A stretch of 59,289 nt of DNA from Kiritimatiellota bacterium (GTDB lineage: Bacteria; Verrucomicrobiota; Kiritimatiellia; JAAZAB01), in assembly GCA_026398415.1 (NCBI GenBank), contig JAPLSY010000025.1:1-59289 (forward strand). Reading direction: 5' to 3'. This document shows positions 26,709 to 35,385 of this stretch, in pieces. A program made the translations under genes and the position numbers. Position 1 is the first letter of the stretch, and each line of letters opens with the position of its first letter. The notes under the pieces are model-generated. The model was not told the origin of the DNA. It made no database searches and was given only the letters and a program-made list of their open reading frames with translations.

Positions 26709-27590
26709 ATGAAATTTCTGATCATAGGCGCATCCGGCTTCATCGGTCGGCATATTCTGGCCTATGCCAAATCGCTGGGATATGAAGTCCTCGGCACTGC
26801 CTCCCGTCCGCAACCGGCCGAGGGATTGCTCGGGTTGGACCTTGTCCGGGATCGGCTGGTAGAAAAAGTCCCTGCATCGTTTTTTCAGACGGGAGGGCCG
26901 GTATTTGTCATCATCAGTGCCGCCATCAGCCAAATTGACCGTTGTTATCGGGAGCGCGACGTAACGTGTGCCGTGAATGTTGCGAATACCATGCGCCTCA
27001 TGGAAGAAGCCGCAGTGCTGGGTGCGCGACCGGTATATCTCACGTCCAGTTTCGTGTTTGACGGGCGTGTCGGGTATTATACCGAGAGCGATCCGCATTC
27101 GCCTATCAGCGAATATGGCCGCCAGAAAGCGGACATCGAATCCGAGTGTCGCCAGCGCCACGCGGATTGGTTGCTTGTGAGATTAGATAAAATAGTGGGG
27201 GATGATCCCGCCGAAGATCATCTTTTCTCAGAGTGGTATCGCTGGAGCCAAGCAAGGCACCAAATAGTATGCATGGCGAACCAGGTGTTTTCGCCCACTT
27301 GTGTGGACGATATTGCCCGGGCGATAATTCTGGGTTGCCAAAAGGGATTAACCGGGCTATACAATGTGTCTAATAGCGAATACTTTACACGGGACGAACT
27401 GGCGCGGCAATTTTTCAGAATACTGGGTGGTGAGGCATCCATTATTTGCAAGACCCAGCAGGAACTGGGATTTGTGGATTTACGTCCTGAAAAATCATAT
27501 CTGGATGGGGGGCGCTTTGTGCAGGCCACAGGCCTGCGTTTCATGGCCATGCGGCAGGTAATAAGCCGATTTAAGGAAAAGATCGGATAA
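26709..27590 (+). CDS. RmlD-like NAD(P)-dependent sugar reductase (SDR)
   Basis: A 293-residue SDR of the dTDP-4-dehydrorhamnose reductase type. The Rossmann motif is IIGASGFIGRHIL at 4-16, the active-site Tyr and Lys are in SEYGRQKAD, and the family motif SPTCVDDIARAI is near 197. It should reduce the 4-keto group of an activated sugar. Its closest relative in the window is the C-terminal part of the next gene, about 1.7 kb downstream. They match through most of their length, so one arose by duplication. Both flanks carry copies of the palindromic intergenic element. No strong SD is seen before the ATG at 26709. Confidence 0.87.
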   Translation: MKFLIIGASGFIGRHILAYAKSLGYEVLGTASRPQPAEGLLGLDLVRDRLVEKVPASFFQTGGPVFVIISAAISQIDRCYRERDVTCAVNVANTMRLMEEAAVLGARPVYLTSSFVFDGRVGYYTESDPHSPISEYGRQKADIESECRQRHADWLLVRLDKIVGDDPAEDHLFSEWYRWSQARHQIVCMANQVFSPTCVDDIARAIILGCQKGLTGLYNVSNSEYFTRDELARQFFRILGGEASIICKTQQELGFVDLRPEKSYLDGGRFVQATGLRFMAMRQVISRFKEKIG

Positions 27591-27597
27591 GATAATA

Positions 27598-27765
27598 GTT
27601 TTTGACAGGATTGACAGAATAAAGAGCGATATGATTGATAGATCCGCGACAGTGGAATGAAGTGTCCCCAAATGGGTGCCGAGCCGAGATCAGCCCCCAT
27701 GCGAGACGGTTTTCATCTTTGATTTCTATCATCCTGTAAGTCCTGTTGATAAAAAACGATAACGA
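27598..27765. repeat. Palindromic intergenic element, copy 2
   Basis: The left end reads TTGACAGGATTGACAGAA (a 9-bp word twice) and the right end, inverted, gives AACAGGACTTACAGGATGA. Between them are GATCCGCGACAGTGGAAT and GGTTTTCATCTTTGATTT, which match parts of the copy at 26545-26700. The pair brackets the first RmlD-like gene. Confidence 0.6.
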
Positions 27766-27810
27766 CTCCTGTAAACAGTTGGAGTTATACAATTAGTTTG
27801 GCATTCGATT

Positions 27811-29253
27811 GTGAACACATACGAGCAAAACCCGGAAGTATTGATTGCCGCGGAGCCATTGGTCACGGTCACCAGTGTGGACGTGGATCAGCTTTGTGCG
27901 CGGGCGCTTCATAACGTGCGTCGACGCATGCGGTTATGCGCTCATCCAGCCATTGACAGTAAGGTTCATGAGATGCTGATCGTGCATACCCCGGAGACGT
28001 ATGTGCGCCCTCATAAGCACATAGGCAAGTCCGAGTCATTTCACATCGTTGCAGGCACGGCGGATGTTATTCTATTTGACGAGAACGGTGCCATTCAACA
28101 AGTTGTTCCCATGGGTGATTACGCGTCCGGACGCATTTTTTACTATCGCGTTTCGGGGCCACTCTATCATTCTCTGGTAATCACTTCCGATGTGCTGGTG
28201 TTTCACGAAGTTACCAATGGTCCTTTCGTTCGGACTGAAAGCGTGTTTGCTCCGTGGGCGCCGGACGAAAGCGATCCGGTTGCCGTGAAAGCATTTTTGG
28301 AGGATATAAAGAGGAAGATAATAAAAAGGCCATTTTGTCAAAAATCGAGAATTAAATTGGCAAAATTTCTGATTATTGGCGCCTCGGGATTTATTGGCCG
28401 GCATACGCTGGCCCAAGCTCGGGCGTTAGGGTATGAAGCCATTGGCACGGCCTCCCAATCATGGTCGGAAGGTTTGATCGGGTTGGACCTGATTCGGGAC
28501 CGGCTGACAGAGAAGGTGCCAACTTCGTTTTTCAAGACCGAAGAACCGGTGTTTGTCATTATCAGCGCGGCTAACAGCAAGATAGACGCCTGTTATCGGG
28601 AGCCCGAGGTTACACGAACAATCAACGTGACGAATACGCTCCGGCTCATGGAAGATGCGGCGGCGTTAGGCGCCCATCCCGTTTTTCTGACCTCCAATGT
28701 TGTGTTTGACGGACGTGTCGGGTATTACACGGAAACCGACCCGCATTCGCCCATCAGCGAATATGGACGGCAGAAAGCCGAAATCGAAGCTTATTGCCGC
28801 AGCCATCATCCGGACTGGTTTCTGGTAAGGTTGGATAAGATCGTGGGCGATGATCCTGCCGAAAATCACCTTTTCACCGAATGGTATCGTTGGAGCCAGG
28901 CTGGACAGCCCATTGTGTGCATGACCAATCATATATTTTCGCCCACCCACGTGGGCGATATTGCCAAGGCCCTCATTCTGGGATGTATGCAGAGATTAAC
29001 CGGGTTGTATAATGTGGCCAACAACGAATATTTTGCCAGGGATGAGCTAGCCCGGCAGTTTTTCAATATCTTGGGGCGGGAAGCGCGGATTGTGTGTAGA
29101 AATCAGGCGGAACTGGGATTCCTGGATTTGCGGCCGGAAAAATCATATATAGATGCAAGCAAGTTTATTGGAGCGACAGGGATGCATTTCACGCCCATGC
29201 GTCAGGTTATGAAACAGTTCCGAGCCAAACTAAGTGCCGATGAGTTGCAATAA
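27811..29253 (+). CDS. Cupin (WbuC-like)-RmlD-like reductase fusion
   Basis: A 480-residue two-domain protein. Residues 1 to about 175 resemble the WbuC cupin-fold family of O-antigen loci (EMLIVHTPETYVRPHKH, then GKSESFHIVAGTADVILFD, with candidate metal-binding His and Glu). Residues about 186-478 are an RmlD-like SDR (FLIIGASGFIGRHTL, SEYGRQKAEIE) closely similar to the preceding gene. A GTG at 27811 is the start; no good SD is visible. The fusion suggests that the cupin and reductase act on the same sugar. WbuC proteins have no firmly known activity. It is the last plus-strand gene before the convergent glycosyltransferase. Confidence 0.87.
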   Translation: MNTYEQNPEVLIAAEPLVTVTSVDVDQLCARALHNVRRRMRLCAHPAIDSKVHEMLIVHTPETYVRPHKHIGKSESFHIVAGTADVILFDENGAIQQVVPMGDYASGRIFYYRVSGPLYHSLVITSDVLVFHEVTNGPFVRTESVFAPWAPDESDPVAVKAFLEDIKRKIIKRPFCQKSRIKLAKFLIIGASGFIGRHTLAQARALGYEAIGTASQSWSEGLIGLDLIRDRLTEKVPTSFFKTEEPVFVIISAANSKIDACYREPEVTRTINVTNTLRLMEDAAALGAHPVFLTSNVVFDGRVGYYTETDPHSPISEYGRQKAEIEAYCRSHHPDWFLVRLDKIVGDDPAENHLFTEWYRWSQAGQPIVCMTNHIFSPTHVGDIAKALILGCMQRLTGLYNVANNEYFARDELARQFFNILGREARIVCRNQAELGFLDLRPEKSYIDASKFIGATGMHFTPMRQVMKQFRAKLSADELQ

Positions 29254-29453
29254 AAAGAAAAGATGTTTTTTTAATCATACAGTACCCGGCGAAGACAGGC
29301 GCGTTGTCTCGGCCAATTTCCGCCGATGATAAATATTCAGTAGATGTCTTGACGAACGATAAGAAAACGATGAAATTAACAATCAGGAATAATAACAATA
29401 ATCTGTACCGAAGACGATAAGCGCAATATTTATTGCCAATAGAGCCTCAAAGT
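29254..29453. other. Convergent intergenic gap
   Basis: The gap between two convergent genes holds no gene I can support. Its left end (AAGATGTTTTTTTAATCATACAG) resembles the sequence after the stop at 26498, so it may be a partial copy of the tail associated with the RmlD-like genes. No clear hairpin with a T-run is seen. Confidence 0.4.
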
Positions 29454-30209
29454 TTAAGGCCGATTTCGAGAAGCCGCCGTGGAAGGAATCGCTCCGGGGC
29501 GGTGCATCTCTCGAACCAAGTTGACAATTGCTACGAAGACTCCCCATAAGCGTTTCGGTTGCAGTGCCACAGAGTGCCCCCCCGCGACAGGAGTGTTCGG
29601 AAAGCCAGCCTGAACGTATGAATAACCGGCCTTGATCAGCTTGACCACAGCCTCGGCCAGAAACGCGTAGCTATCTGTCGAGATAGTGATTGTGTCTAAG
29701 ATCTCTCTGCGAGGAATCATGCCCTGGTAGTATCGGATGCGCAGCCCAAAAAGCGTATTGATAATTAATGTAAATGCGCGGGACGCGATGCGGCGACCCA
29801 AAGGACGCAACTTGGGGTTTGTCAGATACGGAAGAATAATGTCGGCTTCACCAAGGTGATTCAGTGCCAGCGTTATGTCAGAGGCTGGTATGCAGTTGTC
29901 TCCTGGCACTAACATTGCATATTCGCAATGGGCGACATGAACCCCTCGCTTATATGCGCCTCCAAGTCCGAGATTCTGCTCGTTATGCAGCACCTTGATT
30001 CGGTCATGACGGCGGGCCAGTTTCTCCATGATCGCTCCGGTTCCATCGGTACTGCCATCGTTGACAAGGACGATTTCGTATTCAGATACACGGCTGTCCT
30101 CGACTGCTTCCAGAATAGTGCGCACAGTGTCCTCAATGTCAGCCTCCTCGTTGAGCGCCAGCACTATAAAAGACATGGAAAACGTAGCCAATGGTATCGT
30201 TACTGTCAC
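29454..30209 (-). CDS. Glycosyltransferase family 2
   Basis: A 251-residue GT-A glycosyltransferase. The nucleotide-sugar fold begins FIVLALNEEADIEDTVRTIL, with VNDGSTDGTGAIMEKL, NLGLGGAYKRGVHVA and PGDNCIP, where GDN takes the place of the usual DxD. The C-terminal part holds RYYQGMIPRRE. It likely transfers a sugar to a lipid carrier such as undecaprenyl phosphate, but there are no clear membrane helices. The GTG at 30209 follows GAGGG; an ATG at 30176 would remove 11 residues. It is on the minus strand and divergent from the radical SAM gene. A second related enzyme lies at 31764-32543 with the same GDN motif. Confidence 0.85.
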   Translation of the reverse strand: MTVTIPLATFSMSFIVLALNEEADIEDTVRTILEAVEDSRVSEYEIVLVNDGSTDGTGAIMEKLARRHDRIKVLHNEQNLGLGGAYKRGVHVAHCEYAMLVPGDNCIPASDITLALNHLGEADIILPYLTNPKLRPLGRRIASRAFTLIINTLFGLRIRYYQGMIPRREILDTITISTDSYAFLAEAVVKLIKAGYSYVQAGFPNTPVAGGHSVALQPKRLWGVFVAIVNLVREMHRPGAIPSTAASRNRP

Positions 30210-30456
30210 GTGCCCTCATTTTGTATTTTGAACAATGAAACCAGTTCAAAATAATTTCCCCATCAAAAAATCCAATATCGTTTTCAATTGTTATGTTGCT
30301 CGGTTTTTGTTATTTGTCAAGATACAAAACGAGGGGATAGCGGGAGAAGCAGGTCGTAGTCCCTTATTCTCCGTCGTTAGGGATAGACAAACTCGGACAC
30401 ATAATCTATTATCAACAACAAATTCAGAAGATCACGAAGCATACGGAGGGGAAGAG

Positions 30457-31623
30457 TTGAATAAGGCAAAATTACAATCACCAAGAAGGAGTCCACACAA
30501 AATATTCTATCATGTAGATAGATTAAAAGATTGGAAGGCAGGCTCCGCTTTCCCTATAACTTTGGATATAGATCTTACTAATATATGCAATAACAATTGT
30601 CCTGGTTGTCATATTAGTAAATACAATCTAATGAAAAATGAATTCTCCAATCTTCCTAAGGTATGGGGCTATGCACAATATAGAGAGGGTAACTGTATCA
30701 TGCCTCTAAGGGATGCTAGAAGAATTATAAGGCAATTTGCTGATTTAGGTGGTAAATCCGTTGCTTTTGGGGGGGGGGGCGAACAAACACTCCATCCTGA
30801 TTTTTCCAAAATTGTATGCTTTAGCAAAGAATGTGGTCTTGATGTTTCGGGAAGCACAAATGGTAACTCATTAGATGACGCTACTATGCGAGTTATTGTA
30901 GATTGTTTTGCATTTATTAATATAAGCTTAGACGCGCCTGATGCAAAATTGTACAAGCTTGTTCATGGAGTAAGTGAACGGAATTTTAATAATATGCTGA
31001 ATAATATCAAAACATTAATCGCACTTAGAAAAAATACCGGTAGTGGAATAACTATAGGAACAAGTTATTTAATTGGTCACTATACGGCTGATGGAGCATA
31101 TAAAGCGACGGTTTTAGCCAAAAAGTTAGGTGTTGATTATATGCGACTCCGTCCTTATTGGACCTCACCTGGGGAGAATTTTCTGCCAGAAGAAGTTAAG
31201 CGATTTATACAAAATGCCGAACGGTGTCTAAAACTTGCAAATGATAATTTTGAAGTTACATACACCCCGGAACGATTCGAGATTATGTTGGACAATGCAA
31301 AACAAACTAGAAGTTATAAAGTTTGTAACGCAATCCATTTCACTGTATCAATATCTGCGGATCAAAAAGTCTATCCATGCTGTTATCTTAAAGGAAACCC
31401 TAAATACCTGATAGGGGATTTGAAATCGTCTTCATTTAAAGAAGTATGGTATTCGCTTTCAAAAGAAAGAGTCTTTATGTCGATTGATTTCAGGGATTGT
31501 CCTAATCCGTGCGGAAAAGAACATGAACTAAACAAGGTGCTATGGAAGCTTAAAGCAGAAGAGCTAAATATCGAAAGCGGTTCGTTTTCAAAAGACCCGA
31601 TTGTTCATAAAAATTTTATTTAA
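30457..31623 (+). CDS. Radical SAM protein with SPASM-like C-terminus
   Basis: The 388-residue radical SAM enzyme binds a [4Fe-4S] cluster through CNNNCPGC (a CxxxCxxC motif). It contacts SAM with the GGGGEQT segment, encoded by an 11-G run. C-terminal Cys residues (KVYPCCYLKGN, then CPNPCG) suggest an auxiliary cluster as in SPASM proteins. I start it at TTG 30457, with GGAGGGG 5-11 bases upstream; the frame is open back to 30235, but those residues show no domain. Base composition is strikingly AT-rich compared with all other nearby genes, pointing to recent transfer. Substrate is unknown; a peptide, sugar or lipid is possible. Confidence 0.85.
   Translation: MNKAKLQSPRRSPHKIFYHVDRLKDWKAGSAFPITLDIDLTNICNNNCPGCHISKYNLMKNEFSNLPKVWGYAQYREGNCIMPLRDARRIIRQFADLGGKSVAFGGGGEQTLHPDFSKIVCFSKECGLDVSGSTNGNSLDDATMRVIVDCFAFINISLDAPDAKLYKLVHGVSERNFNNMLNNIKTLIALRKNTGSGITIGTSYLIGHYTADGAYKATVLAKKLGVDYMRLRPYWTSPGENFLPEEVKRFIQNAERCLKLANDNFEVTYTPERFEIMLDNAKQTRSYKVCNAIHFTVSISADQKVYPCCYLKGNPKYLIGDLKSSSFKEVWYSLSKERVFMSIDFRDCPNPCGKEHELNKVLWKLKAEELNIESGSFSKDPIVHKNFI
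30769..30779 (+). repeat. Homopolymer G11 tract in coding sequence
   Basis: Eleven consecutive G within the radical SAM gene, encoding Gly-Gly-Gly-Gly of the SAM-binding motif. In an AT-rich gene such a run stands out. Slippage by one base would truncate the protein, the layout of a phase-variable contingency tract. Confidence 0.9.
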
Positions 31624-31763
31624 AGATTTTTTCAGCGTTTTGCCAAATAAGGTATGTATAATGGAATAAAGAGATCAAATTCTAAAAGAAAAAAGGATGG
31701 GGGATATTAAACGGATTGTTATTTTCAGAGATCTGGAGCTATATATACTGCACCAATAACACC

Positions 31764-32543
31764 ATGACAAATCAATCTTTATCGCCGCCGCTAGATCTAA
31801 CCGTATTTGTCACTTGCTATGATGAACAGGACCTGATCACTAATGCCCTGGATACCGTGCGCCAGGTTATACAGTTATTTCCCTATACTTACGAAGTCCT
31901 GATTTACGATGATTGCTCGCGGGATAAATCCGTTCAGGTTGTAAAGGATTACATTGCGCAAAACAAACTGCAGGGCCAGTTTGAACTGGTGGCGAACAAG
32001 ACAAATCAGGGTATCGGCATTAATTATTTCCGGGCCGCAGAACACGGCCGGGGCGAGTATTTCCTGATTATTCACGGTGACAACGCTTTGCCGGTTGATT
32101 CTCTTAAGCCCGTGCTTAAGCTCCTGGGCAAGGCTGACATTATTGCGCCATATTACGGCACGCGGCTCTTCAGCCGGAAATTCAACTGCGACCATCGGAA
32201 CTTCATGCGCCGATTGCTATCCATTGTGTTCGCTCAAATCGTGCGGCTTTTGAGCGGACATGAACTGCGCTATTTTAACGGTCCGGTACTCCACAAGCGC
32301 GAGAATGTTTGCAGTCATCGTATCGAATCCTACGGTTTAGGCTACCAGGCCGAGCTTTTATGCCGAATTCTCAATAATCCTGCAATTTCCTATCTGGAAG
32401 TCAAGATTCACAATTATGACCGCACCTCCGGGCCGACTTCTGCATTCAAGCTTCGCAACATCATTTCAGTTTGCGGCTCGCTGTGGCGTATATTTCTGGG
32501 ACGTTTTAATTATTATCCGAACACTTTAAATGAATCAGGATAG
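31764..32543 (+). CDS. Glycosyltransferase family 2
   Basis: A 259-residue GT-A glycosyltransferase: LTVFVTCYDEQDLITNALDT, then YDDCSRDKSVQVV, NQGIGINYFRAAEHG and HGDNALP (GDN in place of DxD). The C-terminal region has RYFNGPVLHKRE, close to the RYYQG segment of the minus-strand enzyme at 29454-30209, so they are paralogs. It probably builds a lipid-linked sugar or glycan chain at the cytoplasmic face. The ATG at 31764 is preferred to 31716 because the extra residues are unlike the family; no good SD is visible. Composition is closer to the core genome than that of the radical SAM gene upstream. Confidence 0.85.
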   Translation: MTNQSLSPPLDLTVFVTCYDEQDLITNALDTVRQVIQLFPYTYEVLIYDDCSRDKSVQVVKDYIAQNKLQGQFELVANKTNQGIGINYFRAAEHGRGEYFLIIHGDNALPVDSLKPVLKLLGKADIIAPYYGTRLFSRKFNCDHRNFMRRLLSIVFAQIVRLLSGHELRYFNGPVLHKRENVCSHRIESYGLGYQAELLCRILNNPAISYLEVKIHNYDRTSGPTSAFKLRNIISVCGSLWRIFLGRFNYYPNTLNESG

Positions 32544-32588
32544 AACAGTTGATGCCAATGATTCGGCGCGTCACATAACTTGCTGGCA

Positions 32589-34100
32589 ATGAACATGAAT
32601 AATGCAAATCAAAGAGTTGTTTTCGGGAAATGGGGTAAGACCGAAGTCTGGTATTTAGCAATCATATTAATTTATTTTGCGTTAAATATGATCGCGGTGT
32701 TGCATCATGAGCCTTGGAGAGACGAATCCAATCCCTGGCTGATATCGCGAGATGCCAATATAGTGGAGATGTTCAAGCTGAGACCTTATAGCGGGCATCC
32801 TGCTTTATGGAACCTGATCTTATTCCCATTTGCTCAACTGGGATTTCCGTATATAACCCAGGGTCTGATCCATTTGGGAATAGCGACGGCATCTATAGCA
32901 CTTTTTGTGTGCAGGGCGCCGTTTTCGTTGATCACTAAAATATTATTCACCTTTTCGTACTATATGTTCTGGCAATACGCGATTGAAATACGGCTATACG
33001 CCGCAGGGGTGTTGCTGCTCTTTTTGATAGCAAATTTATATCCGCGGCGATATGACAAGTCATTTCTTTATTCCGGCCTTGTCATTTTACTTTTCAATAC
33101 AAGCATGCATTTATTCCCGCTGGCCTGTGGTATTACAATGGCTTTCGCCGGTGAGGCGATCCTCACAAAGCAGGTGAAATTAAAAACATGCGCGGCTTTT
33201 TTGCTGATGGTGGTGATGGGCGCCCTATTTGCCTGTTTGCAGGCAGGTATATTCTTTGCGCCACAAGATCTTGCGACGCCGCGAACGCACATGAATATAA
33301 ATATCCAGGAGGGACTTAAAACAATTGTTGGCGCTTTTTATGTTGGGGCAGGTCCTGTGGCCATTCTGGCGCCGGCAGCCATAACCACGCTATTGCTCGT
33401 GTTTTGTTATTTATTAAATAAACCAGCCGTATTGTTGGTATCATTATGTCACATCTTTGGTTTCCTTGCTCTTCTCACTATGTATTCGCCAGGAACACTA
33501 CGCCATTATGGATTAATTCTAATTGGTGTATTTTATTGCTTATGGATTGCCAGTTATCAATTGCGCGAAGCTTGTCAATGGCCCGAACTAATCCAAAAAC
33601 GCATGCAATTTGCGGCGCTTTGTCGTGCGCCTTTGTTGACGGTTTTAAATGTGTGTTTGTTAATTTCAATGCCTTACGGCATCATAATGCATTATTATGA
33701 TTATAAGTTCAACTACTCGGGATGCAAGGAGATGGCGGAATTTATTAAGGCCAATCACTATGATCAATACCCCATCGCGGCTCATCGTTATGCGCATTTA
33801 TCTTCAATAGCCCCATATTTACCCGGCAAGCAATTTTGGAATGCAGGATTGCAACAATTTTGTACTTATTATAGTGAGAGCCAAGCTCATTTTAGCGGCC
33901 ATGGCATACCATATGACGAAGCGTTGAAAAGGATGGACGAAACTTTCCCCTTGTCTAGCCCTTTATTGGTGTTGCTGAATGCTCCGCTTGGGCCGGAATA
34001 TTCGGGGAAGTATATTCCACTTTACAAAGTAGATTCTACCGTATTTGGATCGGATGAACCGTTCTATTTGTATTTAAGGAAACAACCAACTATGCGGTAA
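32589..34100 (+). CDS. Multi-pass membrane protein, GT-C-like
   Basis: A 503-residue protein with about ten membrane helices and a soluble C-terminal tail (about 380-500). The first extracytoplasmic loop holds HHEPWRDESNPWLISRD, an acidic Asp-Glu motif of the sort used by GT-C glycosyltransferases, so it likely moves a sugar from a lipid-linked donor to a glycan or protein at the periplasmic side. A loop with RTHMNINIQEGLK follows later. The start is uncertain: TTG 32580, ATG 32589 or ATG 32595 are all open and no SD is clear. Composition is somewhat AT-rich. It sits just after a GT2 gene, and the two may act in sequence. Confidence 0.75.
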   Translation: MNMNNANQRVVFGKWGKTEVWYLAIILIYFALNMIAVLHHEPWRDESNPWLISRDANIVEMFKLRPYSGHPALWNLILFPFAQLGFPYITQGLIHLGIATASIALFVCRAPFSLITKILFTFSYYMFWQYAIEIRLYAAGVLLLFLIANLYPRRYDKSFLYSGLVILLFNTSMHLFPLACGITMAFAGEAILTKQVKLKTCAAFLLMVVMGALFACLQAGIFFAPQDLATPRTHMNINIQEGLKTIVGAFYVGAGPVAILAPAAITTLLLVFCYLLNKPAVLLVSLCHIFGFLALLTMYSPGTLRHYGLILIGVFYCLWIASYQLREACQWPELIQKRMQFAALCRAPLLTVLNVCLLISMPYGIIMHYYDYKFNYSGCKEMAEFIKANHYDQYPIAAHRYAHLSSIAPYLPGKQFWNAGLQQFCTYYSESQAHFSGHGIPYDEALKRMDETFPLSSPLLVLLNAPLGPEYSGKYIPLYKVDSTVFGSDEPFYLYLRKQPTMR

Positions 34101-34154
34101 TATGCAAGTGGGAGTGTGTCATTAACTGTCGTCTCCGCAAATTGGCCAATCTTG

Positions 34155-34649
34155 CTATTGCTTGAAAATATAATATTTCCTGCCCGCAAAATTAATTAAT
34201 ACCGCGGCGATCATATTTGCCACATAAGCTGTGACCGCCCCGGCGTTGAAAAAGGCGATCAGCCCGGTCCCCAACGCCGTGCCCGCAACGAAACTGATCA
34301 GCGAAACCACGTAGAAAAGAAAAAGCTCCTTGCGCCGCGAGTGCCGGCCCGGCTCAAAAACCCAGGCGATGTTGATGAAATAACAGACCAGATTGGCCAG
34401 CATAAACACGATGATTTGGCAGTAAGCATAGTTCCGTGCGCGAACAATCTCATCTATGGGCTCTACATGTAACTTGAGAAGGCGGACGATAAGTTCGTTT
34501 TCCTGCAGGGAGGGAAAGACTTTCCAGGTGAGGATGGCAAAGACGGCCATGCTGAAAATCGTAACGATACCGCCGCTGATGCCGTACTTGATGAATTGAA
34601 TGACAGGATGTGCTTTGCGACCTGCGAATTGATGTAGAATCTGTTTCAT
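34155..34649 (-). CDS. GtrA-family membrane protein
   Basis: A 164-residue protein with four membrane helices (about 18-40, 75-98, 108-130 and 135-155). It has the GtrA landmarks IQFIKYGISGG near the N-terminus and NIAWVFEPGR in the second half. GtrA proteins are thought to flip or present polyprenyl-phosphate-linked sugars across the membrane. A hydrophilic insert of about 20 residues after the first helix is longer than in minimal members. It lies convergent to the GT-C-like gene and heads the minus-strand pair of unknown membrane proteins, consistent with glycan assembly. Confidence 0.85.
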   Translation of the reverse strand: MKQILHQFAGRKAHPVIQFIKYGISGGIVTIFSMAVFAILTWKVFPSLQENELIVRLLKLHVEPIDEIVRARNYAYCQIIVFMLANLVCYFINIAWVFEPGRHSRRKELFLFYVVSLISFVAGTALGTGLIAFFNAGAVTAYVANMIAAVLINFAGRKYYIFKQ

Positions 34650-34774
34650 GGTTTAAAAGTAAGCCATTAAGCGCAACCAAAACATTTGCCCGCAAAATAC
34701 GCTAAAGGACGCGAAAAAAGCTAAATATTTGCTTTCGGCAAACTTCCATTTTCGTGTTCTTTTGCGTGGTTCCT

Positions 34775-34797
34775 CCATAAGCGGACAAGTCGCGGGC
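34775..34797. repeat. 23-bp dispersed repeat, copy 2
   Basis: Starts CCATAAGCGGACAAG and ends CGCGGGC; it matches the copy at 20826-20848 with two differences. It lies between the GtrA gene and the next membrane-protein gene. Confidence 0.6.
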
Positions 34798-34813
34798 AAT
34801 CTTCAGCCGGTTG

Positions 34814-35338
34814 TTACAGCCGGTCCGCTTGGCCCGCAGACTGGTAAATCCAGGCGGAAATACGCATGAGTTTAGCTAATCTGCCCCCTTTTGGTTTCAG
34901 TCGCCAACGGGCATCCTTGCATTCAATAAAATTGTTTTTTTCCAGCGCTGCCAGCCGGGTGTGAATCATGCTCTCCACGTTGTAATTGTCCAGAATCTGG
35001 TCTAAGCGAGCTCCCGGTGGAGATTGTTGCAGGATTTCCACCAGAAACCGGAGAGTGACTGAGCGCTCGACATGATAGAAACACTCCACGTAAAGCAGGA
35101 AAAACAGGAGATGCAGGAAATAAGCGAAGAATAACCCAATCCCCCACGGTTCGTGCAGCGGGATGGTGGTCAATCCCGGCATCCATTGGTAGGCCATGTA
35201 AACAAAAGGCAGGCTAATACAATAGCCCAGGCACATGGCCTTGAACCGATTCGCCAAGGGCTTGATATGCATCCATAGAATCTGAATGGTGATCCATGTT
35301 GCCGTGACTATGACTGCTGTTAGAAGTCCGCGAAGCAT
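34814..35338 (-). CDS. Membrane protein with winged-helix-like C-terminus (paralog A)
   Basis: A 174-residue protein with four membrane helices in the first 105 residues, then a soluble region (about 110-160) that reads as a small winged-helix fold: LRFLVEILQQSP, LDQILDNYNVESMIHTRLAALEKNN, and CKDARWRLKPKGGRLAKL. The start has a GGAG SD about 10 bases upstream. The next gene (35386-35928) encodes a protein with the same layout and alignable C-terminus. No known family comes to mind. It could be a membrane-bound regulator or a structural part of the glycan machinery. It ends in a heptamer-island-free gap and starts beside one. Confidence 0.7.
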   Translation of the reverse strand: MLRGLLTAVIVTATWITIQILWMHIKPLANRFKAMCLGYCISLPFVYMAYQWMPGLTTIPLHEPWGIGLFFAYFLHLLFFLLYVECFYHVERSVTLRFLVEILQQSPPGARLDQILDNYNVESMIHTRLAALEKNNFIECKDARWRLKPKGGRLAKLMRISAWIYQSAGQADRL

Positions 35339-35351
35339 ACTGTTTTCTCCG

Positions 35352-35379
35352 GTCTGGTGTCCGTAGTCTGCCGTCCGGC
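35352..35379. repeat. Heptamer island, GTCYGNN family
   Basis: Four words in phase, GTCTGGT, GTCCGTA, GTCTGCC, GTCCGGC, in the gap between the two related membrane-protein genes. It belongs with the GTCGTCT-type islands. Confidence 0.8.
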
Positions 35380-35385
35380 TTTCGA

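Noticed and set aside
30235..30456. Longer N-terminus for the radical SAM protein
   Set aside because: These 74 residues show no domain, while the TTG at 30457 has a strong SD.
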